A DNA stretch of 64,000 nucleotides from the NCBI GenBank assembly GCA_008933995.1, contig WARS01000029.1:20553511-20617510 (forward strand). Direction: 5' to 3'. Shown here one piece after another: positions 35,743 to 49,981 of the stretch (its first letter is position 1; every line of letters starts with the position of its first letter). Made by a program: the position numbers and the translations under genes. The notes beneath the pieces are model-generated. The model had not been told where the DNA came from. It saw only the letters and a program-made list of their open reading frames with translations, and ran no database searches. The DNA comes from Datnioides undecimradiatus (Eukaryota; Chordata; Actinopteri; Lobotiformes; Datnioididae).

Positions 35743-36777
35743 GTAGGTTTGGTGGGTGTACCTGCAGTAGATGGCGTTAGGCCACTGATTTATCAGCCAG
35801 CACGTATCGATACCATATCAGTATTGTTCCTAATATGCACCAACTGTTTTTTGCATATACAAATGCTTGTGGCAACATATTAGTGTCGCTGCAAAGATGT
35901 ATAAAGAATATTTCACTGAAAAATATAATTTCTTCCATTAAATAAGTTCAATTTGACCTAAATTTGTTCAAGACAGTAGCTCTCTGAGTCATATCAGTGC
36001 AAATTTATTACAATATCCACATAAAAACTAGTCTGTTTTCATTCCAGCTCATCAATTCACTATATTGGCCACAGTATCAGTAATCAGTGAGTATTGATCA
36101 GGCTCTAATTTTGTATATTATTTCATATTATATCATCCATTTCTGGATCGGGAGGATTCATGCATCACAGAACACCGGTACAATCTGAAAACGTTCACTA
36201 TAAACTAGAGGAAGCAGATCCTCACACTTTTCATTGCTTTTGATTTATTGTTATTATTTGACGACACGTGCGCGCTCCAAAGTGTGCAGACATCCTGCTG
36301 CTAGTTTGGACCGGTGGCCAGTCGAGGGTCAGTCAAATTAAATGTGTGCGCAATGAAATGATGTCTTAAATTCCTCTCATAGTGTTTTTATATGCACAAC
36401 CTAATCCTATTGCATCTTATTAAACAATAAAAATGCAAAAAGGAAAACCACAGAGCAGGGGTGAACTAGCCCTTTATGAATTTGTTGTCTTTGTTGAGAT
36501 AACTTAGAATCTAAGTGTAATTTCTGACATCGGTCTCCAGCGAACACACAGTAGCTGCACAAACGCACCGTATCAGCATGTGATGAGGAGTCTGCAAACT
36601 GCTCCGAGCTGAACCCGAAGTGTCGTACTGATATCTCGACACATTGATGGAGACATTTTAGAAGTGGGAGCTCGCTGCGCTGACGTTGCCACTATCTCTG
36701 TCGTGCTTCAGCGCTGTCCTCCACACAAAGCTGCGCTCTGAGCTGTCCGCAGCTTTGCAGTATTGTATTTGTAGTGC

Positions 36778-36834
36778 GTGTGTGTGTGTGTGTGTGTGTG
36801 TGGGTTGTGACTCTCACTTTTTTTTTTTTTTTTT
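36778..36834 (+). repeat. (GT)12 and poly-T
   Basis: GT repeat at 36778-36802, then a 17-base T run at 36818-36834. Confidence 0.9.
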
Positions 36835-38440
36835 CTCTGAGGGTTGCAGAAAGTAATTTTGAGACATGCAGGAAAACTAACAGAAACACAGACCAAGAGC
36901 AGCTTGTGTGTAAATGAGAAGTGTACCAAAATAGCTCGCTGCAAAATAAAGTTTGCAGTCAGTCGAACGTCTCAGAGTGATGATACAGCAACAGAAGTGT
37001 ACAAGTGGGGGCGAGCAGCGTCAACCTGATCTGTAGCGAACAGCGTGCAGTTGTGTCTTATTAGCTGTTGGTTGGGTGGTTATTGTGCCGTACATCAGCT
37101 GTGGGCGCGTTGATCAGAGATAGCAGGTAGTGATAGTCTGATTAGCGTGATTAGCATGGCCGTTCTGATTTGATTAGATCTGATGAGCTCATTAGTCAAA
37201 TGGAGTTTTACTGCGCAATGGGAAGACAGAGGAGATAGTGATATTAGGAGGGGGGCATTTGTATGCAAGCTTGCTTTTCTGTATAACAAGTGAAATCAGA
37301 AGTAGCAGCAGAGCTTTGACCAAGTAAGATCAGATGTTGTTGCTTTCAATGAGCTTTTTAAGCTTTGGTAAAAGCCGTTGCACATTTCCTAGGTTTGTTC
37401 TTGACTTTTCCAGTTTGTTTGTTTGTTTGCTCTTGCGTGAGTAGGAGTGTGTTCACCGCAAATTACGCCAAATTGCATCGACTGCTCGTTTAATAAACTG
37501 CTTCCATGCGTCAAGGATTCTTGATTTCTGTTTACCAAACCACGATTCATCAGCTAATTGCAGACCTGCCTGTCTTAAAGACGCACATTAGATTATGTAC
37601 ACTTTCACAGAGAATAAGAAACCTTCAGCCTAAGCTGGAGGATGCAGATCCACACAGTTTTCGTAGCTGTTAAAGTGAAATCTGAAGTAGCAGCAGAGTT
37701 CTAACCATGTTAGATTAGCTAGTTAGCTCAGTTAGCTAGTCGTTGTAGCTTTAAATTAGCTCTTAAAGCTTATCAGCCATTAAATGTTGCAGCAGTTATA
37801 GTGCGACAGTTGACATTCTGCACAGTCTGACTTCCTGTGTCACTTCTCTTGTTTGTTTGTTTGTATGAGTGTGTTTTGATATAATATAGCACATTGCAGT
37901 GACTGATTATTTAATAAACTGCAGCCGTGCATGATTTTGGGATCCAGATTTCTGTTTACCCAATAGCATTGCATCTGCTAATTGTTAATAAAGGTATTAT
38001 GTTGACGGTGCAGAAGCTGAGAATCATATCCCGCACACACACAAACACACACACAAACCTAAAGCCATCCTGCATAGCATGAGAAAGATGATGATGATGC
38101 AAACCAGGGTGAGCCTGGATCTCTTTCTAAGCTGAGCTGTGCTGGACTGAACCAGGCCATAATGCCATGGTAACACAGCTGTTGTAACAGCAATTATGTA
38201 ACAACTGACAATCACTTGCATAGTGCGACAAAAACACTGTCTGGATATGGATGGTGTGTGTGTGTGTGTGTGTTTGTTTATATTTGCACGTTTGTTCTTT
38301 TGGCCTTTCCATGTTACACACCCTCATCCACACACGCACACACACACATATATTGACGTTACATAAGCGGGCAGTCTGACATGGCGTGTCAATGGAATCA
38401 CCAGCTGACTAACACGCTGGATTTGTCGCTCTGTGAATGA

Positions 38441-38465
38441 CACACACACACACACACACACACAC
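38441..38465 (+). repeat. (CA)12 microsatellite
   Basis: Pure CA repeat in the intron before the common ANPPP exon. Confidence 0.95.
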
Positions 38466-38952
38466 GTTGTGCGGTACATTTCAGTTGTTATTCAGGAGTC
38501 CTGTGAGGTTTAAAGGCCAGTAAGTTAACTTCAGGCAGGAAGTCACTACAGTTAAAGCTACAGTAGCGTCACCTGAGATGACTCCACAGCCTTTTCCATC
38601 TTCAACATAGATTGAAGGCCGGTGAATCTTTGGTCAGTACACTGAAAACCACCGACATACCTTTAATTATACTGTCAAAGGCTTTACAGAGTCATGAATG
38701 CGTATTGTTAACGTCTAAACCAAACTTATATTGATTGAATATTGATTTAGAATGTACTCTGTCAATAAAGTAGTGAAAGTATGCAGAACCAATGAGTTTA
38801 AGTTAATATTTTTATAATTTTGCATTGCAGAAATATGTATTTTTGATTAATTTACCACTTATCACACTGGACTTTTCGTGACTAACCTTTTTATAATGCA
38901 GCTGTTAGTGACTTTATTTTTATCTAATCTCTAATAACTCAGATGATGTCTG

Positions 38953-39105
38953 AACATTTACTCAAGTACTGCACTACAATGCAATTTTTAGGTACTTTAC
39001 TTTACTTTCTACTACTCCGCTGCTGTTTCAGAGGGAAATATTCCACTTTTGACTTCACTAATACAACTTGCCTGTAATCTGCAGTCACTAGTGACTCTGC
39101 AGACT
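38953..39105 (+). mobile_element. Dispersed teleost repeat copy 1
   Basis: Contains catttactcaagtactgc, ggtactttactttacttt, ctactactccgctgc, tttcagagggaaatattcc and tgcagtcactagtgactctg, in the order of a repeat that I recognise as very abundant in spiny-rayed fish (consensus like tactcaagtactg...ctactccactacatttcagagggaaatattg). No coding capacity; class unknown to me. Confidence 0.7.
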
Positions 39106-40687
39106 TTTATTATAAGTACAAAACTTCATAAAACACTTATTAAAAAGCCCAGCGGTGTCATTTAATGCGTCATGCATCGGTTAAAAACAACATAGAAATG
39201 AAATCTCTTGCAACACAAGTGTAACTCAAAGGACAATCTGCTGCGTAATGAGTGTTTCAGTGACTGTGGTTGGAAAGGAAAGTGCACAACATGAACCTGT
39301 GGACTCGTAATGTATCCGGGAGTCAGGTGGTACAAACCCCGGGGGTATTTGGGGTAATAATTACTTCGTTTAGACCCTAATTATTCTGTGGGTGATCCTC
39401 GCCTTCCGTTTGTATCTCTCCCTTCCTCTCGCACACGTGCAAACATCCTGCAACAGCTGCAACTGTCAGCACGGCCCTTCCTGCCTCCTCAATATAATAT
39501 GAATGACCCTTGCTATATTACCCCACACCCACACCCCGCCCACCTCCTCCTGCTCCTTCTTTCACAATCTCCCTCCACTGCTCCTCTCCCACCATTCAGT
39601 TTTTGTTCTTTTCCACTCATGCCTGTGGTTTGTTGTCCTCATCGCTGTTGTTGAGCAGGCAGATTTGACTCCTCCCACCATACCTTTAATCCCTCTGATC
39701 CCGTCACCCCCCCCCCCCCATCCTTTTCTCTCTTTCTCTCTGTCTGTTCCCATGTGGGATCAAGCATCGTGTCAGCTTGACTGACAGACAGTTGGACATG
39801 TGGTGGAGAGAGGAAGAGAGAGAGAGATGGAGTGAGATGGTGTGTGTGTGTGTGTGTGAGAGAGAGGATAAAGGAGTGGAAAGGGGGGGGTGAGAGAGGT
39901 GGAGATTAGTGTAGAGGGATAGATGCTATTGCTGCTCTGTTGCACTCAGGATGTGAGGTCTGGGTGGACTGTCCATTTGGTTGGGTAGCTTGTTTGATGC
40001 TTGGTTAGCCGGTTCGTTTGCAAACTTTTTTTTTTTTTTTTTTTTGGGTGCATCACGAGAGCCGGAGTTTCACGTTATCTTACATGGACTCGTTTGCTCA
40101 TTACCGGTTTTCGTCGGAGAAGCCTAGAGCTGCAGACGCGGGACTGGCGAGCTCTCGATCCTCTCTGGGGAGAAAGTGAGAGGCGCAAAGAGTGGAGAGC
40201 CAAAGGGTGGAACGATAAGATGGGGGCTGATGCTCCCTTTGCAAATACAAGGAGAAAAAGACACCTTGTGGCTGATTATTAGCTAGTGTGAGGTTTGTCA
40301 CTGTGTAGGAAGCAAGAGGAAAGAGGCTGTCAATCATGTGCTGTCGTCGCTCCAACCCGGGCCGTGCTGTGCTGGACTGAACCAGGCCACAATGCAGTTA
40401 ACACACAACCGGGCAGAGAGTACAGAGCAGTAGAGTGCATCATCCTATAGGCTATTATAGTACAACCTACAATGTAAAAGTGCATTGTTACATCTAAGGG
40501 CTGTGCAGTATGTCATGCGGTGTATGCTGTCGCTCCGTGGTGGTAATCTGTAGCAGATGCACTCAACATGCTGTACCAGAACATGAGACGAGTAAGTCAC
40601 CGTCACGGACCTCACGTGTGCAGTCTTATGTCTTTAACGACGCCGATATCCTGTGAAGTAAAAGTCTTTGCTGTTTCTCTCTTGCAG

Positions 40688-40741
40688 GCCAACCCCCCGC
40701 CAGTGGTGGTCAACACCGACAGCGTCGACACCCCCCCATAC
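40688..40741 (+). CDS. dlg1: dlg1 common exon, pre-PDZ1 segment (ANPPPVVVNTDSVDTPPY)
   Basis: 18 codons between ctcttgcag and the donor gtgagt, phase 0 at both ends. The peptide ANPPPVVVNTDSVDTPPY is almost the DLG1 sequence ANPPPVLVNTDSLETPTY. It is the first exon shared by every N-terminal form, so all alternative upstream exons must end in phase 0, as they do here. It lies in the flexible linker just before PDZ1. Confidence 0.95.
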
Positions 40742-42008
40742 GTGAGTAACACATCGTCAGCCATGTCGAATATAAACCTTTATCCACCCGTGCACCCTGC
40801 TGATACTGCGACATCTGGATGTCACACCATTTAGTCTTGGAGAGGTTTCCAGATGAACAAGTCTAAATCAGGAAGTTTAGACTGTAGATGCATTTGGAAA
40901 ATGTAACATGAAACGACAAATTAAACACACCCTCTGCAGTAAATGGCTTTAATATTAAATTAAGTAGTATCGATAATAATCGGGTGGCTTTGAAAACAAT
41001 ATTTTAGTCAATTAAAAATGCATTTACTGATTATAAATATTAAATTATGTAGTTAATGTTTATAAATGTGACTTTTAGGAAGAATAAGGTAGGAAATGAA
41101 TGTGTTTTCTTTTGATTGCATGATGTACATTAGTTTTATCGCTTAATGGGACCTCGGTCAGACTGTCTGGATAAACAAACACTGTATTTCTCATAGTTAA
41201 CCATAAGTTACATGATTAGTGGAGGAGAAAACGCATAAAAAACGTAATATCAAGGCTCATTTTACCGCGTCAGCATATTTTCAGTTCAACAATATCTTCC
41301 CCCCCCAGTGAAAGTGCACATGGGTTCCAGCAGCGTCCCGGATTTGGACAGAGAGACTCGGTGCAGAATTAGATGGATCCAGATGTCATTTTACTGGTAG
41401 CCAGCTGCCACAGAGAATCAGTGTCTGTTATTGTTAGATAAGTTTATTATGTAATTACTGTGGAATTACTCCCCGCTGAACTGCCTGGAATATAACACTG
41501 AGAGACAGAGAGAGAGTTCTCTCACGCAGGTTTCACTGATGTGATTGACTGATGGCTGTAATTCTCTTGATTCATGCATGTAACAAACAGGAAAAACAGT
41601 TTATTCCAGTTGCTTAGGAGGTAAATAAACGTGAGCACCGCTGATGCAGTTTGCACCAACAGGAAGTTGAGGCTCTGATAATCAATGGAGTCAACGTTGT
41701 CAGGCTATATTTAAATGAAAAGGAGGCTTTGTAAAGCAGGAAATGTCACAAAGATGTCACCTCCAGCTTTACTGAAGCTTCCAGAGTAAGATGATGTTGT
41801 GTGTTAGTGGTGACTTCGTGTGGCCTTTTGACCAGGTGAATGTGTGTATGGGAGGTGGCAGCAGACACACTGCACACGGCGGCTGATGGAGGATTGTGCC
41901 CTTCGTTCGAAACGACAGAAATTCAAAATCTAAACTAATCTGACTGCACAGAGACACAGATTACAGCCAAGGGGATTACATGGGCCACTGGGATGCCACT
42001 CCACCACA

Positions 42009-42040
<32 letters not shown>

Positions 42041-42052
42041 TTGTGTGTGTGT
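42009..42052 (+). repeat. Interrupted (GT)n microsatellite
   Basis: GT repeat with TTT interruptions, 44 bases, intronic. Confidence 0.9.
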
Positions 42053-42416
42053 CTGTGCGTGTGTGCTTGCGGCAGCTATAGCAGAAACGAGACACTCATC
42101 TCCCAGTATAAACCGAGAGGAACACAAAATATATAATAGTCTGCTCGGATCAGATTTAATACCGTGCGCTATTCATTCAGGCAGGAAATACAGACGTTAA
42201 TATACTTTATAGTCCCGGCAGGCCCGGCTGAGCGGCGTGATTGGCTCTCGGGTAATTCACCAGGGATGTTCTTAAATGTGACATCAGAGATACATCATCA
42301 TTAAGTGCGCATTACCAGTTTAATCTCTGGGATTCATGCGTCATTCATAAACGATCAGATGTCTAAATTCCCCTGCAGTGTGATTCTGATGTTTGTTCCT
42401 GTCCTGGACGCTAATG

Positions 42417-42500
42417 AGCAGAGGTGGAGCGTCACGGATAACGTACATCCACTCAAGTGCTGACCTTAAGTCAACATGTCAGTTACTTGTACATGAGTAT
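42417..42500 (+). mobile_element. Dispersed teleost repeat copy 2 (5' part)
   Basis: Starts gagcagaggtggagcgtcac and continues acatccactcaagtgctgac, cttaagtcaac and agttacttgtacatgagtat. It resembles the left end of the same family as the copy at 38953 (consensus like cagaggtgg-aagtaactaagtaca-ttactcaagtactg). The rest of the element is absent or too diverged. Confidence 0.55.
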
Positions 42501-43295
42501 TATAATGTTTAAAGCTGTTGTGCTATAAAGCTTATAATAATATTGAGCCATAAGATAAATTAAAGAAAAGACCAGAAAAGCATAGAAGAAGAAAAATAAA
42601 TAAATAAATACAAACAACCAGTAGACATCTAGGGTGAGACAAAGGCCAGTTTGGACCTGCGGGTCTGAAATAGGTTTTTAAAAGCTGCAGACACTCTGCA
42701 CACGGCGGCGTGTTCGAGGGCTTCACTCACAAGTTACTTTACAGATCGATACGTTTGTGAAAATGCTAAAGCTCAGCTGAAACAAAGTTGTTGATTCACG
42801 GATTGGCCCGAATATCCACCAACAACTGTTTTGATAATCATTTCAGCCAATTTTCACGTGAATACATTTCACAGTTTCACGGAATTTGCTGCTTTTCCTT
42901 TTAATTAACACTTTCCTCAGCTTCCTGTACAAAATAGTTAAAACCGACCTCCACACAGACCAACAACAACAATAAGATCTAGTTCTTATATCAATGCATG
43001 AGTAACAATAAATTAATGATGTAATATAGCAACAGGGGACATATGCTGCTGCAGAATGTTCAATGCAAATGCACGTTGCGCACGAAACAGCGAGCGACGT
43101 GATGAAGCTGTGATAAACCTGAAGGTTTGATGCAGCACAGGAGGGTGGTGCACCTGCCAACAGCAACAGAGAAAAACACTGCATATCAATTATGAATGTC
43201 TAAAGCTTTACGGTAAAATCAAAGGAGCGCTTTAGTGTCCATTACAGGAAAACAGCTTTCAGTGTTGTCTCTTCTCCCTCTTCCTCTCTTGGCAG

Positions 43296-43346
43296 GTCAA
43301 CGGGACAGAAGCAGACTATGAGTATGAGGAAATCACGCTGGAGCGG
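43296..43346 (+). CDS. dlg1: dlg1 exon, start of PDZ1 (VNGTEADYEYEEITLER)
   Basis: 17 codons, phase 0 at both ends, between ttggcag and the donor gtaaag. VNGTEADYEYEEITLER matches DLG1 (VNGTDADYEYEEITLER). DLG2 would have EIEYEFEE and DLG4 EGEMEYEE, so this short exon is one of the better paralog discriminators. EEITLER is the first beta strand of PDZ1. Confidence 0.95.
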
Positions 43347-45316
<1,970 letters not shown>

Positions 45317-45486
45317 GGTGAATGACTGTATAGTCCGAGTAAATGAGGCGGACGTCAGGGAGGTGACCCACAGCGGGGCTGTGGAGGCGCTGAAGGAGGC
45401 CGGAGGTCTCGTCAGACTGTGTATACGACGGAGGAGGAGCCTCACGGAGAGAATCATGGATATCAAGCTGGTCAAAGGGCCCAAAG
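45317..45486 (+). CDS. dlg1: dlg1 exon, end of PDZ1 and PDZ1-PDZ2 junction
   Basis: 170 bases, phase 2 in and phase 1 out. Encodes [40 protein letters not shown] and [17 protein letters not shown]. The His of VTHSG starts helix alphaB and gives class I (S/T-X-hydrophobic) specificity. [11 protein letters not shown] is the first strand of PDZ2, so the two domains are nearly contiguous, as in all DLG proteins. Odd residues: Ala in NEADV (usually Val), Gly in HSGAV (Lys or Ala), LCIRRRR where DLG1 has LYVKRRK. Confidence 0.96.
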
Positions 45487-45587
45487 GTGAGAACACAGCA
45501 CAGCAATAAACAGAACATACAGCAAAGTCTGTAAGTCGTCAGTAAAGACTTACTCTGGGCATTGACCACTTCTGATGCTTCTCTCAG

Positions 45588-45724
45588 GTCTGGGGTTCAG
45601 TATAGCAGGTGGAGTTGGGAACCAGCACGTCCCGGGCGACAACAGCATCTACGTGACGAAGATCATCGAGGGAGGAGCTGCACACAAAGACGGACGGCTA
45701 CAGATAGGGGACAAACTTGTCGCT
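45588..45724 (+). CDS. dlg1: dlg1 exon, PDZ2 core
   Basis: 137 bases, phase 1 in and phase 0 out, after a 101-base intron (45487-45587). Encodes [40 protein letters not shown] and DKLVA. GLGF is completed across the splice junction. NQHVPGDNS is the long beta2-beta3 loop typical of DLG PDZ2, the domain that binds NMDA-receptor GluN2 and Shaker-type potassium channel tails. An unspliced reading through the following intron gives a longer open frame that should be ignored. Confidence 0.96.
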
Positions 45725-45861
45725 GTAAGAAACTCCTCTTTATTTCTTTTGATTCTCCTTCACGCTTCTCTCTCACAAAGCTGCCGAACAGCATCCACTA
45801 CGTCTTCACCGCAGACTGGCATGGCTGTGTGTTTACAGTATATGCTTCCCTGTGTCTGCAG

Positions 45862-46006
45862 GTGAACGCCTCCTGTTTGGAGGAGGTAACTCACGAGGAG
45901 GCGGTGGCGGCCCTGAAGTCGACTCCTGACGTCGTTTACCTCCGTGTGGCCAAACACACCTCCCTTTTTATCAACGATAACTTCCCTCCGCCCGATGTCA
46001 CTAATT
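45862..46006 (+). CDS. dlg1: dlg1 exon, end of PDZ2 and start of linker
   Basis: 145 bases, phase 0 in and phase 1 out, after a 137-base intron (45725-45861). Encodes [40 protein letters not shown] and [19 protein letters not shown] and the TS-(hydrophobic)-xND run point to DLG1 rather than DLG2 ([11 protein letters not shown] then TTIYMTD). His in VAKHTS replaces a Pro that I know as constant in DLG1. The donor gtaagt is strong and is followed by (AC)16. Confidence 0.96.
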
Positions 46007-46012
46007 GTAAGT

Positions 46013-46047
<35 letters not shown>

Positions 46048-47433
46048 AGAGACCCGTATACCGATAATGAAACAGTTCAGCTCGTCTCTTCACTTCAGAC
46101 ACAACTTGTGCAGTGTAACAGTGCTCTGCTGCATGTAGCACACATCAGTGCAGCCAAGAGGCTCGAGCGAGTTAGCGCCAGATGGTGTTGAACTATAAAG
46201 AACAGCGAGGCACAAAAGCTGTTGGTGGAGGCTTTTGCTTTGGGTGGCTTTACAAAACAACAGAGTCTTGCAAGAACTGGAGAGCGAAACTTGCAAAAAC
46301 AGGTAAAAGGCATTGTTTAAATGAAGAAACAGGCGTGGCTTTGATTGATAAAACAAAAAATTGAGATGTCTCCAAAAAAAAAAGATAAATGGCTTTTAAG
46401 AAAATAAATAAAAACAAAAACCTGTTTTTGCAAATTAACCTTTCGACTGCAACGGTGCAGAGAGCTCCCAGTGCGCCATCATTAAAACACACATGTTCAT
46501 GCGCTAATAGATATTCACAAAATGAATCGCTGTAGTATTCCATATAAAGCAGACGTGCAAGATAACTAAAGGGGGACATTAAGCGTTTCAAATGACTGAT
46601 GAGCAGCTCAGTCACAAATCTCACCACACAGCGCCTCTGATAATGCTCGTGCAAGTCGTCAGCCTAGCAGTGAAGGTAACAGGTGTAAAACTGTGAAATC
46701 TGTCACATAAGAGTATTTTTATTAATCGCAGCGCAGTGGATTATACAGCTTGTCATGGATCTCCACATCCAGGCTGAATAGCAATGCTCTCAGTGTATAG
46801 ATGTGATACAAGATGTGTCTGAGCATGCAGCGACGTCCTAAACATGAGAAAAATAAGTAAATACACATTTTAAATAACTGGCCACACGAGCCTGATCATT
46901 ATGCGCTCATGCAGTCGCCGTTGTGCAGAAACACTTGCAGCATTTTCAGACCAGTTTGAGCTGGTTAGACGCATTATACGTTATGGTTTAAAAGATATGA
47001 AGATGACATCAGCCAGACAGTTTTAAATGTGTTATATAACAGTCTGATAATCAGACCGGGTAAATTTGGTCCACTGGATTACAGCCACTTGTCACCTCTC
47101 CAAATCAGCGTCTTATCAAACAGCATGTCATTTATCACTGCTCTGATTCTGACACGTTACCAAACAGCATATATCACACCGCCGTCGCTCAGCATCTCTC
47201 TGATTATTTGCAGAGCATAAGCAGTTTCTGATTTACTGAAAGAGCCAGTATGAAGCAGGATAGATGGGGCGGTACGGGTATTATTTAATCAGATCGCGTT
47301 TAAAATGAGAAAACATACAGAAGTGCATGAAAACACATGTTCAGCCTTTAAAAACGACATCAGTGAAACTACGTTTTACGTGAGACAGCAGTGTTAAATA
47401 ACAAAAAATGCGCGTGTGTGTGTGTTCCTCTAG
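46007..47433 (+). other. dlg1: Intron with AC tract at the 5' end and GU tract at the 3' end
   Basis: 1.4 kb. Begins gtaagtgt then (AC)16 at 46015-46046; ends cgcgtgtgtgtgtgttcctc before tag, with (GT)6 at 47414-47425. The polypyrimidine stretch before the acceptor is very short (ttcctc). No exon seen inside. Confidence 0.85.
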
Positions 47434-47566
47434 CGTACTCCCCACATCAAGACAACCACATAAGCCCGTACATGAGCGGCAGCCAGTCTGTAAGCCCCGC
47501 CCCGTTGACCACGCCCAGATACTCGCCGCTGCCCAGGGCCATGACGGGAGACGACGACATCACCAG
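47434..47566 (+). CDS. dlg1: dlg1 exon, PDZ2-PDZ3 linker
   Basis: 133 bases, phase 1 in and phase 2 out, acceptor tctag and donor ag|gtgaga. Encodes YSPHQDNHISPYMSGSQSVS, PAPLTTPRYSPLPRAMTGDD and DITR. DNHxSP, PRYSP and GDDxITR are the DLG1 landmarks; the PPEPVYSTVNK-type insertion of DLG2 is absent. Ser/Thr-Pro sites in the linker are known phosphorylation targets in DLG proteins in general. Confidence 0.93.
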
Positions 47567-47871
47567 GTGAGACCTCACACGTTAACTCGTGCAGGTTCGT
47601 GCAACAATGCAAACAAAATAAACCCTATTTAAACCGTGAGCAACCAGTGGGACCCGAAAAATGCATCAAGTAATTAATAAATGAAATTAATGAGATAGAT
47701 ATCGATAATATGTCCTTTAATATTTACTTTACTACAGTGTGTTTCATCGGAAACCCCCTCTGAGGCCATCAGTGGTCCTCAAAAGGGTCCAGGACACCAG
47801 ATTGGGAAACCGAGTCCAAGAGAGCCCAAAATACACTCAGTGACCTCTGTCCCCGCCTGTTCGCTCTGCTG

Positions 47872-47872
<1 letters not shown>

Positions 47873-47916
<44 letters not shown>

Positions 47917-47995
47917 GCAGTAAAAGGCAGATGGCAGAGTTTTGTCTAGCATCTAAACTCAGGTCACATATGTACACACACACACACACACACAC
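47873..47995 (+). repeat. (GT)20 ... (CA)11 inverted microsatellite pair
   Basis: GT repeat at 47873-47913 and CA repeat at 47974-47995, separated by 60 bases. The transcript could fold into a hairpin of up to about 22 base pairs inside this intron. Confidence 0.9.
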
Positions 47996-48911
47996 GCAGA
48001 TACACTCTGAGGGCTGCTCTACTGTCTTTAATCCATTTTAATGGACGGATTACAGCCTATCACGGCCGCCGTCACTCCACTGGCGTCACCGTGGTTACCA
48101 GAATATGACTCATTTCGTCACATCCCTTTGGGCCAATCAGAGGGCTTTGATTCCTATAAATCTGATAAGCCTCAGTCTGACTGCAGAATGGTCATTTTGA
48201 CGTCTGCTCCTCTTTGTTCTCTCTTTCATCTCCGTCTCTTTGGCTCTCTGATTAGTTTCTCATGCAGATAGCGGATTATGGGTTTTAGTAAGTGTCCTCT
48301 GAGTGTGCGCAGTTTAGAGAACATCTGCTTTCTCTCCAAGCATAAGGTGCTTTAAAACGAAAGATGTGATCATTTATTCATTTGTGCGAGATTCAACCGC
48401 CTTCTCTCCCGACACCAATACTGTGAAAACTGATAAGAGGGGCTCTCATCCAGGTTTAACACCAGTGCACCGCGCCCGCATTGGTCTCACATTCGATGTA
48501 ACTGAAACAGTCTGGTTTTATGATATATGATACTGATCCAGCAGGTTTGAACTGCTGCATCATTAGTTAGAACCACTTCAGTGAGAGGATCAACAGGGAT
48601 TAAATCTAATTACATATGTCTGCAGTGCTGGCGGTTGTTAATAAATACCCTGATAGCTCACGAACAGGAATGAAAGTCTTTAATTATTAGAATATTTCCT
48701 GCACTGATCCTGTTTGTTGTTAAATGTTTCTGGAGGTTGACATGAACCTGCTTTCACTTCTGTCTGAAACATGTATTTGCACATTTTCGCCGAAGAGCAG
48801 CCAAGTCGCGCTTGTTTACAAAAGAAAATCGAACATGTTTAAACTGAGTCAGGTGTGCGGGTTTCAGACAGAGCCGCTGTGGCGGTGCAACGATGCAGAG
48901 ACAGTGCAATG

Positions 48912-48925
48912 CTGACATCTGCTGG
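48912..48925 (-). promoter_or_regulatory. CTCF-like motif
   Basis: Minus strand ccagcagatgtcag fits the CCASYAGRKGGCRS pattern at 13 of 14 positions. Motif match only. Confidence 0.25.
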
Positions 48926-49031
48926 TCGTCATGGTGAATCATCTTAATTTAAAACAAACCCTCTGTCTTTTCAATTGTATACTTACAACCCCTGTCTGAA
49001 AAAGGGGCAAAATTGGCTGTCTAAGTCTTAA

Positions 49032-49878
<847 letters not shown>

Positions 49879-49981
49879 GTGAACGGTGTGGACCTGTCGA
49901 GTGCAACACATGAGCAGGCAGCCGCTGCTCTGAAGAACGCAGGACAGACCGTTACCATAGTAGCACAGTACAGACCTGAGG
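49879..49981 (+). CDS. dlg1: dlg1 exon, end of PDZ3
   Basis: 103 bases, phase 0 in and phase 1 out, donor g|gtgaga. Encodes [20 protein letters not shown] and [14 protein letters not shown]. His of ATHEQ starts helix alphaB and specifies class I ligands. SS replaces the usual R-N/A in DLRNATHEQ. QYRPE leads into the extra helix that packs against PDZ3. Confidence 0.96.

Larger units (their letters stand above)
35743..40687 (+). other. dlg1: Intron after candidate first exon C
   Basis: 4.9 kb. It holds GT at 36778-36802 followed by poly-T at 36818-36834, CA at 38441-38465, a dispersed teleost repeat at 38953-39105, poly-C at 39707-39719, poly-T at 40026-40045, and one unit each of a near-identical 30-base motif at 38136 and 40366. 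The acceptor at 40687 has a normal pyrimidine tract. I see no coding exon. Confidence 0.65.
40742..43295 (+). other. dlg1: Intron
   Basis: 2.6 kb. It contains a fragment of a dispersed teleost repeat (42417-42500) and an interrupted GT tract (42009-42052). The acceptor follows a cttctccctcttcctctctt pyrimidine tract. No exon seen. Confidence 0.8.
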
